Shown one piece after another: positions 9,568-18,544 of a stretch of 64,000 nucleotides of DNA (the stretch's first letter is position 1; each line of letters opens with the position of its first letter). Under the pieces are notes generated by a model that was not told the origin of the DNA, made no database searches, and saw only the letters and a list, made by a program, of their open reading frames with translations. This stretch comes from Prorocentrum cordatum (Eukaryota > Sar > Dinophyceae > Prorocentrales > Prorocentraceae). The position numbers and the translations under genes are program-made. The DNA lies in the NCBI GenBank assembly GCA_963575745.1, contig CAUYUJ010014560.1, positions 593,328-657,327 of the forward strand. The letters run 5' to 3'.

Positions 9568-11202
9568 CTTCAGGCGAGAAGCGGGAGCAGGAAGATCAGA
9601 AGGAGGAGCAGGAGGAGAGGGAGGAGGAGGAGGAAAAGAGGAGATGCGAATATTGATGAAGAGGAGGAGGAGCAGGAGAAGTTGGAGGGGGGGGGATGGT
9701 GTGGAGGAGAAGGACGATGATGATGATGATGAGGAGGATGAGGAAAAAGAGGAGGGGGAGGATCTCGAGGAGGAGAGGGAGAGGAGCAGGAGGAGAGGGG
9801 AGGATACAGAACAAGAGAAGTAATAGTTCGTCCTCTCCACCCCCCCCCTCCTCCCCAGCCTCCTCAAGGAGGCTGGGGAGGAGTGACATCAGTTGCAAGC
9901 GGAGAACTCGATGAGACGAGGACGAGTAGGATCATGCCTGGGAGAGCTTCATCTGGAGCTCCTCGTCCTCGACGTCGGAGTCGTCCGAAACCACAACCTC
10001 GATCTCGTCGTCGCCCTGCGGCTAGCGCAGTGGAGGCTGAGAAGAAGGACGAGGACCCAGTGCGGGTACCCCTCCTTCCCTATTCCTCTGACGCCGCCTC
10101 CCTCTCCGCTCTCCCCTCTTCTTCCTCTTCCCCCGATCTCTCCTCCCTCCCTCCCTTCTTGCCGTATTCCTTGTCCGCCTCATCCCTCTCCTCATGCTTC
10201 CCTCTGTTCGTGCCTCCTCATGCGATCAGCCCTCATCCTCGGCCGATCTCCTCGACAAGGTCGAGGATGAGAGGTCGAAAGGTTGGAGTCGAGATCGAGA
10301 TCAACATCGAAGCAGCGAGGACGAGAGACTGCGGAACTTCGAAGATCCCGCGCCTCTCATCCCCCCGACGAAGTGCGCGCCTCGGTGGGTGCCAGTGCCA
10401 GCGTGGCGTCGCCAAGGCTGTAGCGCAGGAAGTGGCTGAACATCATGCGAATGGACCTCGGCTGGACGAACCTTGGCGCAAGGAGGGGAGCATGATGAAT
10501 AAGGGTGAGGATCCGACGGACGACGAACGAGGATGAATTCTTAGGAAGGTGAGTGAAATAACGAGGACGAGTTGGGGGAGAGGAGGGATCGGAAGAGAAG
10601 GAACATGATCGGGAGGAGGAGACGCGAGGAGGATGTGGAGGATCGGGGAGCTTCATCGTTCTCCTCGTGTTCCTGCTCCTGCTGTTGTTCCTCGATCCTC
10701 CTCCTCGAGCTCCTGGTCCAGCTCCTGTTCCTGCCCCTGCTTCTCCTCCTCCGCATCCCCCCCCCTCATACTCCCCACTCCCTCCTCGAGATCCCTCCTC
10801 TCTTCGAGTGGAACCTCGCGGCCTCGATCTTCGCGATCGACGCCTTGCGGCCCGTGCACATGCGGATGCTCTCCGCCAGGCGATTCTGGCAGGTGATCTG
10901 CCATGCAGCCTTGACGGATGGGGGCGTGGAGGGTGTTGTTGGTGTTGATCGTCTTTCCTCTATCTTTTGCGTCGACCCTCCTCCTCCGCTTACGGCTCCT
11001 TCCCCTCGAGCTCCTCCTCCGAGATCTTCCTCAATCATCTCGTTGCGTCGATCTTGCTCCTCTTCTGGTTCTGGACTCGTCCCCCTGATTATCATCTGCC
11101 CCGCTTGCCCTCAGGTCCTCCCGAAGCAGCCTCCATCAGCGATTGCTTGAACCGCAGCCCTCCTCCGATGGCGTTGAGGCCTTGCATCAGCCCCATGAAG
11201 AT
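8187..11202 (-). CDS. Five-exon gene: Lys/Gly-rich, acidic hypothetical protein
   Basis: Gene model on the minus strand from five exons: 11202-11131, 10909-10815, 10456-10381, 10015-9938 and 9567-8187. All four junctions keep the reading frame, two in phase 0 around Gly/Ala codons, one through a split Arg codon. Together they give about 566 residues if one A is dropped from an A10 run at 9161-9170; the 5' end is not included. Donors read AG|GC, AG|GT, AG|GC and AG|GC; acceptors all read AG|G except that of the first exon. The introns (221, 358, 365 and 370 bp) consist largely of GGA/TCC triplets. The protein has short ordered-looking exons, then long disordered Lys/Gly-rich and acidic stretches. 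I recognise no family and assign no function. Confidence is high that 8187-9113 is coding and moderate for the splicing. Confidence 0.65.
9161..9170 (-). other. A10 homopolymer frameshift in last exon
   Basis: On the minus strand the run GGC-A10-CGT breaks the frame. Nine A would join the upstream KSELKNGKKK directly to RTTSGDRSAAASKKAK and the downstream frame. A one-base sequencing or assembly error is the simplest explanation. Confidence 0.7.
9285..9460 (-). repeat. 27-bp coding repeat, six units
   Basis: In-frame 27-bp repeat encoding nine residues close to DSQAPAALE; one unit reads DSQARAELD. The nucleotide unit contains GCGCCGCTGGCGCCTGGCTG on the plus strand. Confidence 0.85.
9568..9937 (-). 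other. Intron (GC-AG), 370 bp
   Basis: Donor CCCAG|GCATG, acceptor TGAAG|GCAGT; AGGCA is repeated at both ends. On the sense strand its 3' half is TCC/CTTCC-rich and would serve as the polypyrimidine tract; the plus strand shows GGA tracts at about 9595-9800. Confidence 0.6.
9938..10015 (-). CDS. Exon: acidic 26-residue segment
   Basis: 78 bp, phase 0 at both ends, encoding GDDEIEVVVSDDSDVEDEEL and six more residues. Acceptor CCGCAG|GGCG, donor CCCAG|GCAT. Acidic with Ser, possibly phosphorylated; unknown function. Confidence 0.65.
10016..10380 (-). other. Intron (GC-AG), 365 bp
   Basis: Donor CCGAG|GCGCG, acceptor CGCAG|GGCGA. Contains interrupted TCC/CTC triplets on the plus strand (GGA on the sense strand) at about 10065-10215. 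Confidence 0.55.
10381..10456 (-). CDS. Exon: SIRMMFSHFLRY segment
   Basis: 76 bp; the first base completes an Arg codon begun in the previous exon, followed by 25 residues starting SIRMMFSHFLRYSLGDATL. Acceptor CCGAG|GTCC, donor CCGAG|GCGC. Non-repetitive, amphipathic sequence unlike its flanks. Confidence 0.6.
10457..10814 (-). other. Intron (GT-AG), 358 bp
   Basis: Donor GCGAG|GTTCCA, acceptor CCGAG|GTCCA; CGAGGT occurs at both ends. Contains interrupted TCC tracts of the plus strand at about 10670-10800. Confidence 0.6.
10815..10909 (-). CDS. Exon: RLAESIRMCTG segment
   Basis: 95 bp, entering in phase 0 and leaving after two bases of an Arg codon; encodes 31 residues including RLAESIRMCTGRKASIAKI. 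Acceptor GTCAAG|GCTGC, donor GCGAG|GTTCC. Confidence 0.6.
10910..11130 (-). other. Intron (GC-AG), 221 bp with 7-bp edge repeat
   Basis: Donor GGAG|GCTGC, acceptor CAAG|GCTGC. AGGCTGC is an exact 7-bp direct repeat across both splice sites. The interior has CTCCTCCTC-type triplets on the plus strand. Confidence 0.6.
11131..11202 (-). CDS. Exon: GLMQGLNAIGGG segment
   Basis: 72 bp, phase 0 at both ends, 24 residues starting IFMGLMQGLNAIGGGLRF. The acceptor is GACAG|ATC, preceded on the sense strand by a run of fourteen C (plus-strand G14 at 11208-11221), a natural polypyrimidine tract. Confidence 0.6.
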
Positions 11203-11340
11203 CTGTCGGGGGGGGGGGGGGCACGCGCAGCTGCTCGGGCCGCTCCTCCCCTCCTCCTCGAGCATCATGTCCCTCATCCTCCTCATCCTGTTCCTCCTCG
11301 TAGTTTTCCTCCTCATCCTCTTCCTCCTCCTGCCTCATAA

Positions 11341-11460
11341 GGAGCAGGGCGGCCCGCGAGCCAGCAAGTGCGGGGCATATGCCAGCGCCAGGGTCTCCGA
11401 GCGTGGCCCAAGCAGCCCACCCAGGGCCTGGGGCATCCTGGTGAAACCTCACTCGTGGAA
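11341..11460 (-). CDS. Possible further upstream exon
   Basis: On the minus strand CCCCAG|GCCCTGGGT opens a frame with ALGGLLGPRSETLALAYAPH, non-repetitive and flanked by GGA/TCC tracts, the same setting as the supported exons. Another frame is also open and no donor fits cleanly. It is listed as a candidate only. 11461-11540 and the AT-rich 11540-11640 show no coding signal. Confidence 0.25.
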
Positions 11461-11539
11461 TATAGTGGGTGACATTATTATGGAGAAACCTCACTCGGAA
11501 TTCATGGGGAACCTTCCATCCTCTACTTCAGTAGACATG

Positions 11540-11640
11540 TTGATTTTATGTATAGCTGTTAGATATGTGTATATTATACACACATATATATAAGCATGTA
11601 TGTATGTGTACATGTATATAGATATATGTGCATATGAAGT
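11540..11640. repeat. AT-rich simple sequence
   Basis: TATATA/TGTATG-rich DNA. Beyond it, 11640-12420 has several open frames but none I can support. Confidence 0.6.
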
Positions 11641-12476
11641 GTGTTCGCGCCCTTGGCCTTTTGATGGGCCGTGTGCATGGGACCTGGGTGCTCGCTGTGC
11701 TCGGGCCGCTGGGGCCGCTCAGACTCGATCTGGCGCTGGCGCCCGCGAACTCTCGATGCTCGGCCCGAACTCTTGCGTGTGTGCGCGTGCGTGTGTGGTG
11801 TTCTCGGGCCGCCGAGTCGAGATTTATAATTATTGGTGCCAATGCTCAGACCTTGTCCCTACAGGAGGGCAGCAGGCTTGGATTGCTGAAGCGTGATGTG
11901 CTAACGCCATCGCTCAGGAATCCAGGTCTCCCGCGATCAGGGGCAAGACCTGGGAATTGGGTAGCGTTGAGTTCGGCCTGCGTCGAGGGGCGCTAAGGCT
12001 AGCTTGCATGCTCATTGCTCTCGGTCCTCATCCTCTTACTCCTTCCCGTGCTCCTCCTCCTCGATCCTCCTCCTCTTTCTACCCCCCTCTACGATTCCCC
12101 TCAATCGTTCCACTTGGTTGTCCAAGAGCCCAGGCGACGACATTATTTGCGAGTACTCGTGGGCTCGGTTGTTGTTTGTTGGAGTGGTGGGTGACGAAGA
12201 GAGGATCGAGGGGTTGGGGCGCGCGACTTCGAGAAGAAGTTGGTCACGCGCGCGTGAACGACGCACTGGCGCGTCGACGCCCCTGCACAATAACGAACGA
12301 AACATTGAACGGAAGAGGAGACAACTAACGATGGAGAGGGAATATAAGCAGGGGCACGGATGAGCGGGCGTTGCGAGGGAGGGAGAGGGATGGGGAGCGG
12401 GGATGGGGGGGGAGTGGGTGGTGACCTCCTCCCACTCCCGTTGATTCAAGAGCTCTCGATGTTGGCCCCGCACTTG

Positions 12477-12540
12477 CTGGTTTCGAGCTCCCAGGGGAAC
12501 CACTCGGATCCGAGTGGTTCCCCTAGGAGCTCGAAACCAG
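12477..12540. repeat. 64-bp near-perfect palindrome
   Basis: Two 32-bp arms meet at a central GGATCC with no spacer; 31 of 32 positions pair, the one mismatch being C/T at the sixteenth base from each end. It lies a few bases 3' of the exon-like island at 12566-12663, within what would be the following intron. Confidence 0.95.
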
Positions 12541-12565
12541 CGATCCTCGATCATCAGATCTCCAC

Positions 12566-12663
12566 CCAGAGCGCGGGCCTCGATCTGTTCCACCTTCGGG
12601 CGGTCCGCGAACTTGGGGACGTCATACGTGAAGTCGGGGAGCTCGAAGCCTCCGATCTCGTCC
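12566..12663 (-). CDS. Exon-like island: DEIGGFELPDF
   Basis: Encodes DEIGGFELPDFTYDVPKFAD and twelve more residues, in sharp contrast to the triplet repeats upstream. Acceptor CGAG|GGAC. The donor could be G|GTGG at 12565 or GAG|GCCC at 12578; the second leaves phase 0, compatible with the exon at 11202. Probably an upstream exon of the same gene. Confidence 0.5.
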
Positions 12664-12689
12664 CTCGATCGTGCTTCCCGATCCCCCCT

Positions 12690-12930
12690 CATCCCTCCTC
12701 CTCCTCCTCCTCCTCCTCCTCGTCCTCCTCGGTCCTCGACCTAGGATCCCTCCTCCTCCTCTTTCTCCTCCTCAGCATTCCTCATTAACTTCTTGTAGAC
12801 TCCTCCTCGAGGATCCTCCTCGAGCCTCCTCCTCCCCCTCTTCCTCCCTCCTCCTCCTCGTCCCTCCTCCTCCTCTCTTTCCTCCTCGGGCCTCCTCCTC
12901 CTTCTCCTCCTGGATCGTGCGGCCTCCTCA
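12690..12930. repeat. (TCC)n tract between exon-like islands
   Basis: Interrupted TCC/CTC triplet DNA (GGA on the minus strand) filling the presumed intron between the islands at 12.6 and 13.0 kb. Confidence 0.85.
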
Positions 12931-12960
12931 TCTCTCGTCTCTTTTCCTCATCGGGGGCGC

Positions 12961-13012
12961 CTTCGACTCTCTCCAGCAGGGGCCAGTCGTCGGCCCACGC
13001 GTTCCACAGGAC
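12961..13012 (-). CDS. Exon-like island: VLWNAWADDWP
   Basis: After acceptor CCTGCAG|GTCC the frame encodes VLWNAWADDWPLLERVEG, Trp-rich and non-repetitive. A GC donor sits at 12960 (GAAG|GCGC), but other AG|GA donors further on (after EEKRREM) would give a better phase for the next island. Exact 3' boundary unresolved. Confidence 0.45.
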
Positions 13013-13041
13013 CTGCAGGAGCACATGCCGATGGCCTCGAA

Positions 13042-13071
13042 TTCGGGAGTTTGAGACGTCAAACTCCCGAA
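13042..13071. repeat. Perfect 13-bp hairpin
   Basis: TTCGGGAGTTTGA and its exact reverse complement separated by GACG. It opens a short stretch (to about 13200) of degenerate CCGAAC/GAAACAT repeats. Confidence 0.9.
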
Positions 13072-13434
13072 CTCGGACCACCCACCATCCGAATTCAAAC
13101 CATCCCGAACCCGAAACATCCGAACCTCGCTCGGAACCCCCGAACTCGAAACATGCGACCCTCGAAACATATGAATCATCGAAATTCGATCTAAACCTAC
13201 AAATTAAAAACGTCAGACGCACACTCCACATTCGAAGCTCCTTCTTCCGTATAGGAAGAAAGAGAATCGAAGAGGGAGGCGGATGGGGGGATCTAGGAAG
13301 CAGCCGAAGGAGAAGTCGGAGGATGAGGAGGAGTCTCGAGGATGAGGCAGGATCGAGGGCAAGCGGGGGGATCGACGATGACGGGAGACGTGATCGTGTT
13401 AGTCGATCCGTCGCCGCCTCGCCTCGTATCCTCC

Positions 13435-13600
13435 TCCTGGATCCCTCCCTCCTCCTCCTCCTCCTCCTCCTACTCCCTCCTCCTCATCCTCATCCTCATC
13501 CTGGATCCCTCCTCCTCCTCCTCCTCCTCCTCCTCCTCCTCCTCCTCCTCCTCCTCCTCCTCGATCCTCCTCCTCCCCCTCCGCCTCCACCCATCCTCCT
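13435..13600. repeat. (TCC)n microsatellite
   Basis: About 165 bp of TCC with CATCCTCATCC and GATCC interruptions. A second tract follows at 13715-14030. Confidence 0.95.
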
Positions 13601-13701
13601 CAATTTGGCTCGCCCTGCAACGTCGGCGACAGCGTCGGCGTCCACGTTGGCTGTGGCGACGTGGACGCACCCCTCGGGTTTGGACTTGCACGGCATCGGG
13701 C
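13599..13701 (-). CDS. Exon-like island: PMPCKSKPEGC
   Basis: Between two TCC tracts the minus strand encodes PMPCKSKPEGCVHVATANV and about fourteen further residues after acceptor GCTGCAG|GCCC. A GA donor at 13598 is possible. Phase does not match the next island directly, so an exon may be missing or the donor differs. Confidence 0.45.
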
Positions 13702-13714
13702 CTGCAGCCGTTCC

Positions 13715-14030
13715 TGCTCCTCCTCCTCCTTCTCCTCCTCCCTCGATCCTCCTCCTTCTCCTCATCCTCCTCCTCCTTCTCCTCGATCTTCCTCCTCCTC
13801 CTCTTCTCGTCCCTTCTGCCCCTCCTCGCCGCCTCCTCATCATCATCACTCCTCCTCCTCCTCCTCCTCCTCCTCCTCCTCCTCCTCCTCCTCCTCCTCC
13901 TCCTCGTCTCCCCTCTTCCTCCTAGGGGTCCCTAGGGGCCTCGTCCCCTTGAGTTCCTCCTCTCCTCCTCCTTCTCCTCCTCCTCCTCCTCCTCCTCCTC
14001 CTCCTACTCCTCCTCATTCTGCTGCGCGCC
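13715..14030. repeat. (TCC)n microsatellite, long
   Basis: Two TCC tracts with interruptions; pure TCC runs at about 13850-13903 and 13965-14010. The frames across it are homopolymeric Ser, Leu, Pro, Arg, Gly or Glu. Confidence 0.95.
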
Positions 14031-14105
14031 TGCTGGCGCGAGTGGGGCGGCAGGCGCGCGCGGCTGGCGCGGCTCAGCGGGGGGCCCAGAAGGGGGGGAA
14101 TCGAG

Positions 14106-14370
14106 GCACACACACACACACGTGCACACACGCACACACCATACTAGCTCCGCGAGGTACTGGGACCCAAGGCCCCATCGAAACCACATTTAACAATGAG
14201 GGCCTCGGTGGAGGGGGCGCAGGTGTAACCGAGGATCCCATGGGCGGAGCGGGGCTAGTTTGGCGCACGCGTGCGCGCATGCACACCCACATGCAAACTT
14301 AAAGTCGGCGGCGCCTCAGGCGCGATCGCTTGAAGCGAACGCCCCACACACATGACACGTGCACACACAT

Positions 14371-14405
<35 letters not shown>
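14106..14405. repeat. Two (CA)n tracts
   Basis: CA/CG dinucleotide runs at about 14108-14138 and 14344-14404, with 200 bp of unassigned sequence between. 14410-14820 holds a non-repetitive patch and more TCC-type triplets; no gene is supported. Confidence 0.85.
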
Positions 14406-14406
<1 letters not shown>

Positions 14407-14826
14407 GCGGAGGAGGAGAGAAGACAGGGGGGAAGAAACATTGTAAGTGGGCGAGTGACAACAAGTAACGAAAAAGAGGCAAGGAGAAGTCGAGGAGAAG
14501 CGAGATTCCAGGCCCCCAGCTGGGCCGGCCAGACCGCTCGAGCGCGAAGGCTCTTGAGCCAGGCGCGCGGCGCGGTCCGTAGGCCCGATCCTCGATCTTC
14601 TCTCCTCTTCCTTCCTTCTCCTCCTCCTCCAGGATCCTGGATCCTTCACCCCCTTCTCGCTTTCCGCCTGCTACTCGATCCCCTCCTCCATCCTCCTCCT
14701 CCTCCTGATCGAGCTCACCTCGGCTCGACTACTCCTCCTTTCTTCCTCGATCCTCCTCCTCCTTGATCGTCCTCGTTCTCGCTCAAGCTCGAGATCGATC
14801 CTCCAGGAGGATCCTTACCAGGCCGT

Positions 14827-14905
14827 GTTATATATATATATATATATATATACATATATATACACATATATATATATGTATACATGTATATATATATATA
14901 TATAA
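14827..14905. repeat. (TA)n microsatellite
   Basis: TATA repeat with CATATA variants, immediately next to copy 2 of the dispersed element. Confidence 0.95.
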
Positions 14906-14914
14906 CGGTGATCG

Positions 14915-15030
14915 GCATTAAGCACAAAATCATTACAAAAAACATGAAACAGAAAAATCATTACAAAGCGAAAAAATCATTACAAACCATCCGCATGAAA
15001 AAATCATTACCGCAGGAGGTCTGGGGAGGT
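14915..15030 (-). repeat. Dispersed TAATGATTTTTT element, copy 2
   Basis: Contains four to five AAAATCATTAC modules and ends in TCATTACCGCAGGAGGTCTG, the reverse complement of the start of copy 1 (3930-4030). Both copies have a TA-rich tract at the far end. Confidence 0.6.
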
Positions 15031-15114
15031 AGCCACCCAATGTGCAGCCCTCCACCCACTGTGGGCACCCCATTGTGCTATGACCCATGGCACCTCGGGT
15101 ATCGTCCCTGCTCG

Positions 15115-15530
15115 GATGGACCTGGGGCAATGCGCGGTCTGCCGCCCCCCCCCCCCGCGCCTCGGCCACCCTCCCGGCCGACGATTCAGAGAGCGTTGCG
15201 AGCGAGTGGCCTGGGGCAATGCGCGGTCTGGCCCCCCCCCCCCGCGCCTCGGGCATCCTCCCGGCTCGGATGGACCCGGGGTAATGCGTGGTCTGCCGCC
15301 CCCCCCCCCGCGTCTCGGGCCCCCCCCCGGCTCGGATGGGCCTGGGGCAATGCGCGGTCTGCTGGCGCCCCCGCCCCCGCACCTCGGCCACCCCCCCGGA
15401 TCAGACCTGGGGCATTGCGCGGTCTGCCGCCCCCCCCCACCACCCCCGCACCTCGACCACCCCCCTGGCTCGGACAGAGCTCGGGCAGCGCGCGGTCTGC
15501 CAAGCACCCCGGAACCTCAGCCATTCTGCC
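15115..15530. repeat. ~66-bp tandem repeat with poly-C
   Basis: CTGGGGCAATGCGCGGTCTG followed by a C-run and CGCGCCTCGGCC. The GCAATG (or variant) is at 15127, 15216, 15281, 15347, 15414 and 15485. The first spacing of 89 bp carries an extra ~24 bp containing GATTCAGAGAGCG; the others are 65-71 bp. Confidence 0.85.
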
Positions 15531-15955
15531 ATCTCGGACAATGGGAGAAGCGCCATTTGCGCCCCCCGCCCCCCCACCCCCAGCCCCAATGCATTGCCCG
15601 CCGCGGCCGCGGCGAATGCGGGCCCGAGTCGGAAAGCAACGTGGCGCGCGCTGACGAACCCAAGAGTGGCCAGCGCAAGATCGCGCCTTCTCGATCACGG
15701 AGAAACAAGGCTAGACTGATCGCGGCACGCGCGCGCCGCCGGCCCCGCCGAACGCGGCTTCGCACGGCTGAGAGCGCGCGCGCCCAATAGCTCCCTGCGC
15801 GAAAGCGCGCCTGCGAGCTGCAATCCGTAGACGTGGCTCGGCCGACGCCGAGACGCGGGCCCCCGCCGACTGCTGGCCCAAAAAACTCGCTCGCGCCCCG
15901 CGCGAGACAGGTGCGCGGCGCACCGCGCAGTTCCCTCGCGCGAGCGCGACGCAGA
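15531..15955. other. Unassigned GC-rich sequence
   Basis: Open frames are Arg-rich on both strands; nothing recognised. Confidence 0.4.
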
Positions 15956-17930
15956 ACTAACTGCCGAATGGCAATGTTACTTTCCAAACCCAACGGCCGA
16001 CAACCTAGTGATGACTTCATTCTGATGGCATGAACGTGGAATGCGACATTGGGACGCAAATGAGACTTCCCCATTCCCCGTCTGCCCGCGCCGCGCAAGA
16101 GCGGACGGCGCTGAGTGGCCATGCTGGATGCGAGAATTGAACCGTGAAAACCAAACGCTTCATCCGTATTCGCATGGTCCCACCGTAGCAGGACGCAGCG
16201 CGATGCGACGCGCTGCTCATTGCATGCGCACGCTTGCGCGCGCACAGCGGAAGAAACGATGCAGCATGGCCACCCTAGCTCGATGACTAAATGAGGTTCA
16301 CATAGCGCCTGACTCGCATTCCGAAGAGGCCCCAACGTGGAATGATGCATTGCGATACACTACGCGCCCCTCAGTGCTCGCGCGCGCTCATGCGCGCGCG
16401 CTCTTGCGCGTGTAACGCAACAGTTGATGCCGAATAGCCATCCTAACCTCGAGAACCCAACGGCCAAAAAAAAAACCCAACGTTTCATTCATATTCTCGG
16501 GGGCTCAACGTGGAATAATGTAAAGTGGCGCAATGCGCCCCCCCTCCTTGCTCGCGCGCGCGCGGGCGCGCTGGCGCCCGCGCGAGCGCGACGCAAAACC
16601 GAAGGCACATCGCCATCGTAAGTTCGAATACGGAATAGTGCTAACAAGCTGTTCCACATGTATGCTGCAGGCCCAAGCGCGCAATCGCGCATTGCGGCGC
16701 AATGCGCGCCCCTCGTTGCACGCGCGCAACGCGTCAACCTGCGCCGAATAGCCATCTTAATTCAGGAAGCCTGAATTGCGAAAACCAAGAGTTTCACTCG
16801 CACCCTGGGGCCCCAACGTGAAAAAAGGAAATTGTGGCGCAATGACCTGACCACGTTGCTCGCGCGCGCAATGCAACAACCTATCGGGGCAACCGGCGCA
16901 GAATAATCATCTGACTTTTGAGAACTGCGCGATGGAAAACGAATCGTTTCACCCGCATTCTGGAGGCCGAAAGCGTGGAATCATGCATTGTGGCCCACTC
17001 TGCGTTCCTCGCTACGCGCGCGTGCGCAATGCAAATGTCTAGTGCGTCATAACATTCTAAATTGAAAAAAAAATAGGCTGGGGGGCTCAACGTGATGTGA
17101 TGTCTTGCGTCGCGATGCACTTTCCCGGTTGATCGCGCGCGCAAGCGCGCGCGCGTGAACGAGGCAAAGGCTCGCGCCGAATAGCAACCTGTATTTCGAC
17201 AACTGAACTGTGGAAACCAATCGTTTCACTCGTATTCTGGAAGCCTCAACGTGGACTGGTGCATCGCGGCACAATTCGTTTCCCTCGTTGCCCGCGCGCG
17301 CGTGCGTGCGCGCAGTGCAAGCGCGCTTGCAGGATGGCCATTTTCATATCGAAAACTCAATTCTGCGAATGACACGTTTCGTTCGTATTCTGGAGGCCTC
17401 AACGTCGAATAATGCAGCGCGGCGCAACGCATTCTCCTCGCTGCTCTTACGCGCGCGCACGGGCGCGCGCAATGCGAAAACCAGTCCGGCGACTGATGCA
17501 GAATTGCCATTTTAATTTCAAAAACTGAATGGTGAAAACCAATTTTTTCACCCGTATTCTGGGGGCCTCAGCGTGGATTAATGCATTGCGGCGCGCCGCG
17601 CTTGCCTCGTCACTCGCGCGCGCGCGCGCCCGCGCGTGCGTCGTGCAAGCGCTTCTACAAAATGGCCATCTCAATCTCGAAAACTCAATGGCGAAAGCCA
17701 AATTTTTCACCAGTACTCTGGAGGACTCAAATTGAAATGGTGCATTGTGGCACATTGTATGTCCCTCTTTGCTCGCGCGCGCGCGCCCGCGCGTCCGCAA
17801 TGCAGAAATGCATGCGCAATGGCCATCTTAATCTCGAAAATTCAATGGTGTAAACAAGTTGTTTCACGTGTATTCTGGGGGCCCCGACGTGGATGTATGC
17901 ATTGTGGAACAATGGACTTGCCGGCGCCAC
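15956..17930. repeat. ~155-bp satellite, about 13 units
   Basis: Each unit has GAATAGCCATCTTAAT, then GAAAACCAA-TTTCAC, CGTATTCTGG-GGCCTCAACGTGGA, ATGCATTGCGGC and a CG-rich block. The AACGTGGA site or its variant lies near 16033, 16180, 16334, 16507, 16665, 16815, 16971, 17089, 17248, 17401, 17570, 17729 and 17886; most spacings are 147-173 bp. Frames such as RILEASTW-NNA recur only because of the repeat. Confidence 0.85.
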
Positions 17931-17935
17931 AGCAT

Positions 17936-18170
17936 GGGCCGCGCGTTGGCGACCGCTTCCAGGGGGCCACGCCCCGCGGCCGCAAAAGACTTGGCCGCGG
18001 CAGCCCAAGGGTCGGGCCCCTCCTTGGCCATGCTTGGGCCTATCGCAGCGGGCGTGACATCGCGCGCGAGCGCGTTCGAGAGATTCCACGGGGCCCGCGG
18101 ACGCAACGAGAAGAACCTCCGCTCCAATGAGAGCTCGGGAGAGGCAAACATCATTCATATTAGCCCTTAA
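17936..18170 (+). CDS. Weak hypothetical segment after the satellite
   Basis: The plus frame from a GCCACAG|CATGGGC junction runs about 78 codons to a TAA at 18168, with Ala-rich then charged sequence including RFHGARGRNEKNLRSNESSG. It begins where the 155-bp repeat ends. Two other plus frames are partly open. No family recognised. 18175-18540 shows nothing assignable. Confidence 0.25.
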
Positions 18171-18544
18171 GAAATGAGACACTGCGAGCTGACATGAATC
18201 CCTAGGCTTCGCGTGGAATCGGCGACGGGCCAGCGAAACGACTGGGCGGAAATGCCGAGTGAAGGTGGGACCCACAGGAAGCATTTGTAAACGCGATGAA
18301 CCATCCGATGTCCTATAGGCACCAAAACGGGTCTAAAGGCAGGTGAGGGATTCAATGAGAAGCCCGAGGGCACCATCAGGCACCGATTGTATACCACTGG
18401 GGCTTACTGCGTCACACTGACAAGGGGCTCAATGTTGAAACTGCACATGCGGCGCATTAACAGTTCAACGCTTTCGAACATGATGATCCTGGACGCACAG
18501 GGCCCGCTGAGACTACTGAAGCCGCTCCCCCGCAGCCCCAAGAT

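Noticed and set aside
15956-17930. Possible CRISPR-like array because of regular spacing
   Set aside because: The whole unit is conserved, with no short repeat plus unique spacers, and the context is eukaryotic. It is a satellite.
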